Shown one piece after another: positions 58,618-64,000 of a stretch of DNA of 64,000 nt. Position 1 is the stretch's first letter. Every line of letters begins with the position of its first letter. The DNA lies in NCBI GenBank assembly GCA_922989275.2, contig OV277858.1:9734001-9798000 (forward strand). Direction: 5' to 3'. The notes beneath the pieces were generated by a model. The model was not told the origin of the DNA and did no database searches. It saw only the letters and a list, made by a program, of their open reading frames with translations. The translations under genes and the position numbers were made by a program. The stretch is from Gari tellinella (lineage: Eukaryota; Mollusca; Bivalvia; Cardiida; Psammobiidae).

Positions 58618-58732
58618 TTCTTTTCATCTCCGCCTGTTTTTGCCCTCTCAATCTTTCCCTAGCTTCCTCATTCAGTCTGTCTCGCAACTCCTTCGGGTGC
58701 TTGGCTCTCTTCTCTTCCGCTGTTGCATCAGG
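58618..58732 (-). CDS. Probable internal exon of a host gene
   Basis: On the minus strand, TCGTTCAG|CCTGATG (AG at plus 58733-58734) opens a 115-base segment closed by AAAAGAA|GTAAGT (GT at plus 58616-58617). Only one frame is open throughout: 38 codons reading PDATAEEKRAKHPKELRDRL and on to RGQKQAEMKR. The peptide is a highly charged, probably coiled-coil helix. I do not recognise the protein. A second overlapping donor, GTAAAG four bases on, would change the phase and be compatible with the terminal exon at 38181-38265. The pyrimidine tract before the acceptor is weak. Confidence 0.55.
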
Positions 58733-58810
58733 CTGAACGATAGAACCAAGTTTTAGCCCTAAACCTTTCTGATATACTTTTATTTTAGTGTTGAAGACAG
58801 GTGATTACCT

Positions 58811-58830
58811 TAACCCATTACCCCATATGT
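58811..58830. repeat. Isolated TTAACCCATTACCCCATA end
   Basis: A perfect copy of the 18-bp terminus of the 4030-4280 MITE, here without a clear partner and interrupted by the next element. Confidence 0.6.
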
Positions 58831-58850
58831 TCAGAGCGATGTCTGAAATA

Positions 58851-59030
58851 CAGGGCTCCAGATAAGGGGAGTATTTCAAAACTAGTTTTTTTTTATTTCT
58901 GCATAACACCCTATGGTGTCACTACTCTTCGAGACGATTCTAATGAATAGTAACACCATAGTATTTGGTGCTGAAATGAGTGAAAACTTGTTGGATATGT
59001 GCAGTTTACCCCCTATTATCTGGAGCCCTG
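58851..59030. mobile_element. 180-bp hAT-like MITE
   Basis: 15-bp termini CAGGGCTCCAGATAA / TTATCTGGAGCCCTG. CAGGG ends are common in hAT-type elements, but I do not find a clean 8-bp duplication. An inner palindrome reads CTATGGTGTCACTA...TAGTAACACCATAG. Confidence 0.6.
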
Positions 59031-59349
59031 GAACTAGTTGAGCTCAGATTGAGCCTAAATTAAATCAACAGTGGTAACTTAATGTTCATCAACAGTAATG
59101 CTAAATTGAGCAAATCAATACTTTTCAAACCATTCTGGTTTTAACCCTATACTGCTGTTAAATTGTCTACTTTGGGATTGTCGTCTGCAATATTAAAACA
59201 AAATTTATAAAAATTTCAAAAAGGAAACCTTAAGCCAGAATGTTGCTCTCAAATTAGCAAAATAAAGCGTTTTCTAACATGAAATTTGTGGCACTGTTGT
59301 TATCAATCCATATAAAAAGAAGTAATATGTGGTGAATTTGGCGGCAATA

Positions 59350-59800
59350 CCGGTACCCTCTCTGTCGTACTCTGGACCCTTCTATGTCTTACAGTTACTC
59401 GTAACTACAGACTAGTCGCTTGAGTACAATTTGACCGTTGCCATAGTGGGTTATTTTTAACACGGGCTTGAATGTTTAATTAATGTTTTACATGTATTTA
59501 CTTGCTGTGCTGGCGGTCTTTTTGATTGTGAGGTTGTGGAACAGGGTTTATATTTTATGTACATTGTTTGTCTTTATAGGTGAATTTAGGAGATACGTGT
59601 GAGGTTGGGCGCCCCTAAACCCAGGTTTAACCCCCCAGTGGTAGTAAATGATTAATTTATAATTAATTATTGTTGCTGCTGACCGTACCAAGGCGGGCTC
59701 CTATGTTCACTTTGCTTTATGTTTGTCTTGCGTGTTGTTTTCTATTTAGTGTGTAGATGAAGGAATGGGATTGTGCGTGTGTGCGTGTGTGTGTTTGTTA
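59350..59800 (+). mobile_element. Second 3' end of the Penelope-like element
   Basis: Nearly the exact complement of about 34385-34870, in opposite orientation: 'tctctctgtcgtactctggacccttc', 'gtgctggcggtctttttgattgtgagg', 'gttgggcgcccctaaaccca', ending 'gtgtagatgaaggaatggg' followed by a TG-rich tail (59772-59803). The reverse transcriptase part is absent, so this is a severely 5'-truncated copy. Confidence 0.75.
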
Positions 59801-59984
59801 TGGTATGACTGTGTGTTCTGCTTGAGAGGTGGGTGTATTGTTTGTGTTGCGTTTCCTGCTTGAGTCTTTCGTATTTATTTGCTTACAAACCTTTGAAATT
59901 TGTGGAAACAAGTTGAGTTTTAAATCTAGTTTGTTTATATTTAAATAACAACGGAATTTTAAGAAATGTTTAAAGAAATCTGAT

Positions 59985-60180
59985 AGAGGGTCACCAATGG
60001 CACATTGGTGTAAAATGTTTTTCAATTTGGACCAGTAGTTTCACAGAAGAAGATTTTTGAAGTTTTTACTATACAGTAACATAAGGAAAATGTGCCTCAC
60101 CCACTTGCGGCCATGTTTTTTTTAAATATCGAAATTATTTTAAGAAATCTGGTAGAGGGTCACCCGTGGATCATTTGTGT
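59985..60180 (+). repeat. Fragment of the 15.9-18 kb repeat family
   Basis: 'ttggaccagtagtttcacagaagaagatttttgaagttttta' and 'cacccacttgcggccatgttttt' resemble units around 16085 and 17270. 'agggtcaccNNtgg' is duplicated at 59988 and 60155. Confidence 0.5.
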
Positions 60181-60186
60181 GAAATG

Positions 60187-60395
60187 TAACCACTTAAAGC
60201 AGGTTGAAAGTGAAGCAGAATGCATCTTACTTTCACTTTCGGCTTGCTTTAAGCTACCATCTGCTAGATTATGATAACTATTTCTACGATAATGGAGAAT
60301 ATTTCTATGATACATATCTTGTATTAAGTGAATTTTTCTTCAGTAGAAACATAAATTAAAAGTGTTAGAATTAGATCTATAGAGTAATGGGTTAA
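60187..60395. mobile_element. TTAA-type MITE copy with GCAGGTTGAAA hairpin
   Basis: The hairpin at about 60190-60255 (AAGCAGGTTGAAAGTGAAGC and its inverse) is followed by 'gagtaatgggttaa' at about 60382-60395. The right part is shared with the palindrome described next. Confidence 0.55.
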
Positions 60396-60502
60396 AAAAC
60401 TGAATTTTTTTATTTTTTTAAAATAAAAAAATAAAATTATTCAGTTTTTTAAACCCATTACTCCATAGATCTAATTCTAACACGTTTAATTTATGTTTCT
60501 AC
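60342..60502. repeat. Near-perfect palindrome, ~70-bp arms
   Basis: AGTAGAAACATAAATTAAAA...ATGGGTT and its complement pair with one indel and two or three mismatches, around an A/T-rich centre (about 60412-60430). The left arm is the end of a MITE, so the right arm is an inverted duplicate of that end. Confidence 0.75.
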
Positions 60503-60592
60503 TTATCTGGAGTTTGGAGATTGTTAAGAATTTTGTTATGAACAATAATTGTTCATAACAAAATTCTTAACAATCTCCAAACTCCAGATAAG
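60502..60592. repeat. Perfect palindrome, 44-bp arms, 3-base centre
   Basis: CTTATCTGGAGTTTGGAGAT...ATCTCCAAACTCCAGATAAG is exactly complementary over 44 bases on each side of TAA. It abuts the previous palindrome, sharing the base at 60502. It is not coding. Confidence 0.85.
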
Positions 60593-61000
60593 AGTGTGTA
60601 AACCACTTATTTCCAGCCTTTTACCCTTTATACCTCCCATAAGACTTATGTTGTGACTAATTATTAGAATTTTCGCTTTGTGAGCAAGTCACATTATGGG
60701 TCCTCCCCCCAAATCTTAATAGTCCTAAAAAATCCACCATTTTCTCTTAAATAGCAAACAGTGCAGACCCTGATGAGACGCCGCAAACTATTTGCGTATG
60801 CCTGCTTTAGTAGATACGCAGCTTAAATGGAGAGGTAGCACTATACTTCCGCTGGAAGGCTAAAATGTTCTTTTTTTAAATCTATTTGAAACCCATACCT
60901 CATTTACAAGGACTGTATCGCCTATGAACAGGACATACTTCTTCACTGTCTTTGTTATACAGGTCAGCAAAACCCACATTTATGTTGAACACCATACCTG
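60593..61000. other. No gene; partial hairpin
   Basis: A half copy of the GACGCC hairpin (AGCAAACAGTGCAGACCCTG...GAGACGCCGC) lies at about 60757-60800. Confidence 0.4.
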
Positions 61001-61135
61001 ATATATATATATATATATAGACGGAAAATGTAAAATATCCCGGCAAATGCCGGACCGGCAAAAGTAATAAAAAAGAAAAAATAGAAGGTGTGTTTAGTCA
61101 TTTTTACCTTTACAATTATATATATATATATATAC
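61001..61135. repeat. Two (TA)n runs ~100 bp apart
   Basis: (TA)n at about 61000-61018 and about 61116-61133, separated by 'cccggcaaatgccggaccgg', which contains a CCGGCA...TGCCGG palindrome. Confidence 0.7.
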
Positions 61136-62160
61136 ATACACTGGGTCAGATACGGGGACCCTACATGAAACAACAATATTGGGTTCCATTTTTCCCGGAA
61201 ACTGTATATAATTTAACCTATATATATATGCCCCTTTTTGCACAAATGTCTGTTGTATATATTTAAAATGCCCTACACTACAAGACTATTTATATATGCC
61301 CCGTTATTGAACAGTTTTATGTAGCATATACTATTGTATATATCTTATAACCTGCTATATGCTGCACGAGGATCATGCTTATCTTAAGTAGGACCGTGTA
61401 CGAATATATATCCGATGTTACCCTGTTACATATTTACCATTATAAACTATGCTGTTCTAAAAATAACTTGGCCAAGTCAGAAAAATCGGATAATTATAAC
61501 AATCTTCTTGCAAGGGGTCATAATTTTACAGAAAAACGATACATGAAAACAACTGTTTAGATTCTGATCAGACTAGAGTACATCTAATTAAGATGGGAAT
61601 ATATCCAAAGCGGCTACATCCTTTAAAATGGGCGTGTTCAATTTATGTCTGCGTCAAATGTATTGACCTGTCATATGGGGATAGCATACTGAGGATTAGC
61701 AAGATTGGTAATTCAATTTTTTTGGGAGAGGTAAGTGTGGATCTAATGGTGGCATAATTATATCAGCCACCACTTACCAACTTAGTGTTTCCAAACAGGT
61801 CTATGTTTCATATAACATTTCTCAAATATTAAGTCATCATGAAAAGTTAATCAATGGAATTCGCAAACACTTTCGCGAACATGTTTACTAGTAAGTCATT
61901 TATCTGAGACATTAACATGAGTTGGTTAGCAAACAAGCTGGTAGTCAAGGCGTGCACGTCGTGGGAGAAGCACAGATGCTCAGTCAAAGGGCAAGCTTGG
62001 CCAATGGCTAAGCACCTGACCAACATCGGCGGGTGTGGCCCTAAGAAGCGCTGTTGATAAGAAAGAACCTCAGAGACGCCTTGTTATCCTTGCTTACTCC
62101 TGGGACTCATCAATCAACGAAGGAATTGTCCACGCTGGATCTCAACCCATTACAGAAGTT
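61136..62160. other. No gene recognised
   Basis: AT-rich with 'tatatatgcccc' phrases repeated at about 61222 and 61291. No supported gene. Confidence 0.4.
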
Positions 62161-62167
62161 GCAAAAT

Positions 62168-62226
62168 ATTTGGATTCAGATCAGACGCCGCGAAACGCGA
62201 CGCCTGATCTAGAATCAAATTGTTTA
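62168..62226. repeat. GACGCC hairpin copy
   Basis: Left arm TTTGGATTCAGATCAGACGC, core CGCGAAACGCG, inverse arm GCCTGATCTAGAATCAAA. Same family as 7676-7740. Confidence 0.65.
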
Positions 62227-62852
62227 GCACCTCTTATTCAAATTCCTGCAATTTGAAAAGTAAGAAAACAGGTTTTAACTTTCTTAGGAGACGAACCTTT
62301 TGAAGCATACGACAATGAACATAATACGGGCTAACCAGCATTTGCAAACAGTTTGAATGAATAATAAATACCCAGTAACTCAGCATTTGAGCGGGATCTA
62401 AACGGATGGCACTGGTACATGTAACACCATTTGTGCAGTCAAAGTGCTGAAATTTTGCGTTTGAAAATAAATGTAGATGGCACTTTAAAAGCAGACGACA
62501 ATATAGCATTGAAAAAGGTTAAAGACATTGCCTCAGCCCTCTGATGGAACCCCCACCCCCTCCCCCAAACACACACGCCTATTGAGAACAATAGGCGTGA
62601 AAATAACTTAAAATCAAGAAGCGCATGCTATATCAATCTAAATTGGCCTAGTGAGGCCCAGACATACACATACTCAAGTTATTTCTAATCAAACTATCCA
62701 ATATAACAGTTGAGCCTCACATGAGACGCTTCAATGATTCACAGTATTACAGGTATGGACAAAGCGCATACTTTTTGCAAGGGGTCTGCCTGTATATGCG
62801 TTATCACCGAAAAGAGACCATGAAATGTCTTTAAATACACAACTGTAGCGTG

Positions 62853-63254
62853 TTCAATTATCATTGTTTGCTGTTTTTGTTAGCAGTTTGTGCCCCGTGT
62901 GCAGCGTACAGAGTATACAGTAGAGATAATGTTTTCCTTCCAAATAGCCCCGGATACGATTAATCTATTATTTCCATTGCAAACAGTTTTGAGCCAGATC
63001 AGACGCCGGTCTATAATGTTAGACTTCACGCTAGGCTGGAGAACCTCGCCCCAGTCAACTTATACAACAGTAACGTTCAATTACAATTATTTTGCTGTTT
63101 AGGTTAGCAGTTTGTGCCCCGTGTGCAGCGTGCAGAGTAAACGTTTTCTTTCCAAATAACTCCGGTTACGCTTAAACATTTATTTTCATTGCAAACAGTT
63201 TGGAGCCAGATCAGACGCCGAGTTATCTGGCGTCTGATCAGGCTCCAAACTGAT
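62853..63254. repeat. Direct duplication (~224-bp spacing) ending in a GACGCC hairpin
   Basis: 'gttcaatta(t/c)(c/a)att', 'gttagcagtttgtgccccgtgtgcagcgt' and 'cattgcaaacagttt(t/g)gagccagatcagacgccg' occur in two direct copies. The first hairpin is broken after the left arm; the second (63191-63254) is complete with GGAGCC/GGCTCC outer arms. Confidence 0.65.
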
Positions 63255-64000
63255 TACCACTCCGATTAAAACTGGTAGTCTGAATTGTCAAAATGTTGTC
63301 ATTTCTATCTTTCATTGCGATGCGTTTCCGTGTGAACGAAATAATAACGTTTTCTCCACTGTATTTAAGACCGGTAGCCAACTTGCAATCGATGGCCATT
63401 TCTTTACTGAACACGCTACTAGTCTTTGGTTTGATTATAAAAGGGACGGGAAATGAACTATATCCTTAAACTTTAGATGGACTAAACTGATAAAGCTCAA
63501 ATATTTATTTAACTCAATGTATTTAATGATTAAAATGTTACCAAATTTACTGATAAATACAGGAAATACAGCGCTTACCTAACTAGCTGAGTACTCTCCT
63601 GAGTTTAGTTTAAACATATTTATTTTAATATACATGCAGGAGATTGGGATACAAGTTTTTTCCGGTGAACATCGGGTAGTGTCGGCGCGTCACAGGTGAA
63701 CAATAGGGATAGAACGGGACTATACCGGTAGTCACCGGGACACCACCGGCGACTACTGGGGTTACACCGAGACTAACCGGTGTAACGCAGTAGAATGACA
63801 CGCCCCTGCAAAACGACTCGGGTCTTTCTACTACATGTATACGTAGAGAGATGACTCCAGATCGTATTTAAGGACCCCATCGACTCGTAGTAAAATGACC
63901 CCCTCACGCAGAGGAATGACCCCCGTAGAGAAATTAAGCCCCCACTTTCAGCTCAATAGTTGCCGTTACTGCTGCTGCTGCTGCATCTGCTTCTACTACA
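63255..64000. other. No gene; GC-richer repetitive right edge
   Basis: From about 63660 composition shifts upward. 'accggtagtcaccgggac' and 'gtagtaaaatgacccc / gaggaatgaccccc' phrases recur irregularly, and a (CTG)n run lies at 63970-63983. No frame or splice pair is convincing. An element or a gene edge may begin beyond the window. Confidence 0.35.

Overview
This looks like animal nuclear DNA, most likely from a bivalve mollusc. It is AT-rich, almost gene-free and packed with transposable elements. The bivalve guess rests on repeat families I associate with bivalve genomes: arrays reading like 'gaccccnggggcggggtcaa', ends reading 'ctcaggtgagctaa', GACGCCGCG hairpins, and a SINE-like end 'ggtgccgtaaaaccc'. 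No species marker is present, so this is inference.

The centrepiece is a young Ty3/gypsy-type LTR retrotransposon at 23703-32507 (8,805 bp). It has two 227-bp LTRs that differ at 2 positions, a 4-bp target duplication (GTCC), a tRNA-Leu-type primer binding site, a CCHC gag, and a pol with protease, reverse transcriptase, RNase H and integrase. Three features are unusual. (1) The integrase C-terminus continues past its GPY/F-like module into a PHD finger of the KDM7/PHF8 type. (2) A 701-codon ORF3 between pol and the 3' LTR encodes a basic, RS-like region, a possible zinc finger, and a TatD-family metal-dependent nuclease domain with all recognisable metal-ligand motifs. (3) Expression signals are unusually legible. 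A TTTAAAC slippery heptamer in the correct phase for gag-to-pol -1 frameshifting is followed by a possible pseudoknot. A strong splice donor inside the LTR pairs with an acceptor whose AG abuts the ORF3 ATG. Gag and pol carry three frameshifts and one stop, whereas ORF3 is intact.

Regions. 1-5.7 kb: sparse sequence with one 155-bp palindrome and a piggyBac-like MITE (TTAA plus CCCATTACCCCATA). 5.7-18 kb: a mariner-like MITE and several copies of a repeat family with about 164-bp internal units, one split by a non-autonomous hAT element with a perfect 8-bp target duplication. 18-21 kb: a local duplication and a dimeric 173/152-bp array. 21.6-23.6 kb: two foldback elements side by side. 23.7-32.5 kb: the LTR element. 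32.9-36.4 kb: an inverted-repeat element, CA microsatellites and a minus-strand, Penelope-like reverse transcriptase copy. 36-64 kb: mostly MITEs, hairpins, a decayed RTE-like LINE (about 46.8-48.0 kb), a tandem hairpin array (51.2-52.0 kb), twin palindromes (60.3-60.6 kb) and a second 3' end of the Penelope-like element (59.35-59.8 kb).

Host coding sequence is scant. Two minus-strand segments look like exons: 58618-58732 (an internal, charged helix) and 38181-38265 (a C-terminal exon after a strong acceptor). A few weaker candidates are flagged. The host segments would belong to genes with very long, transposon-filled introns.
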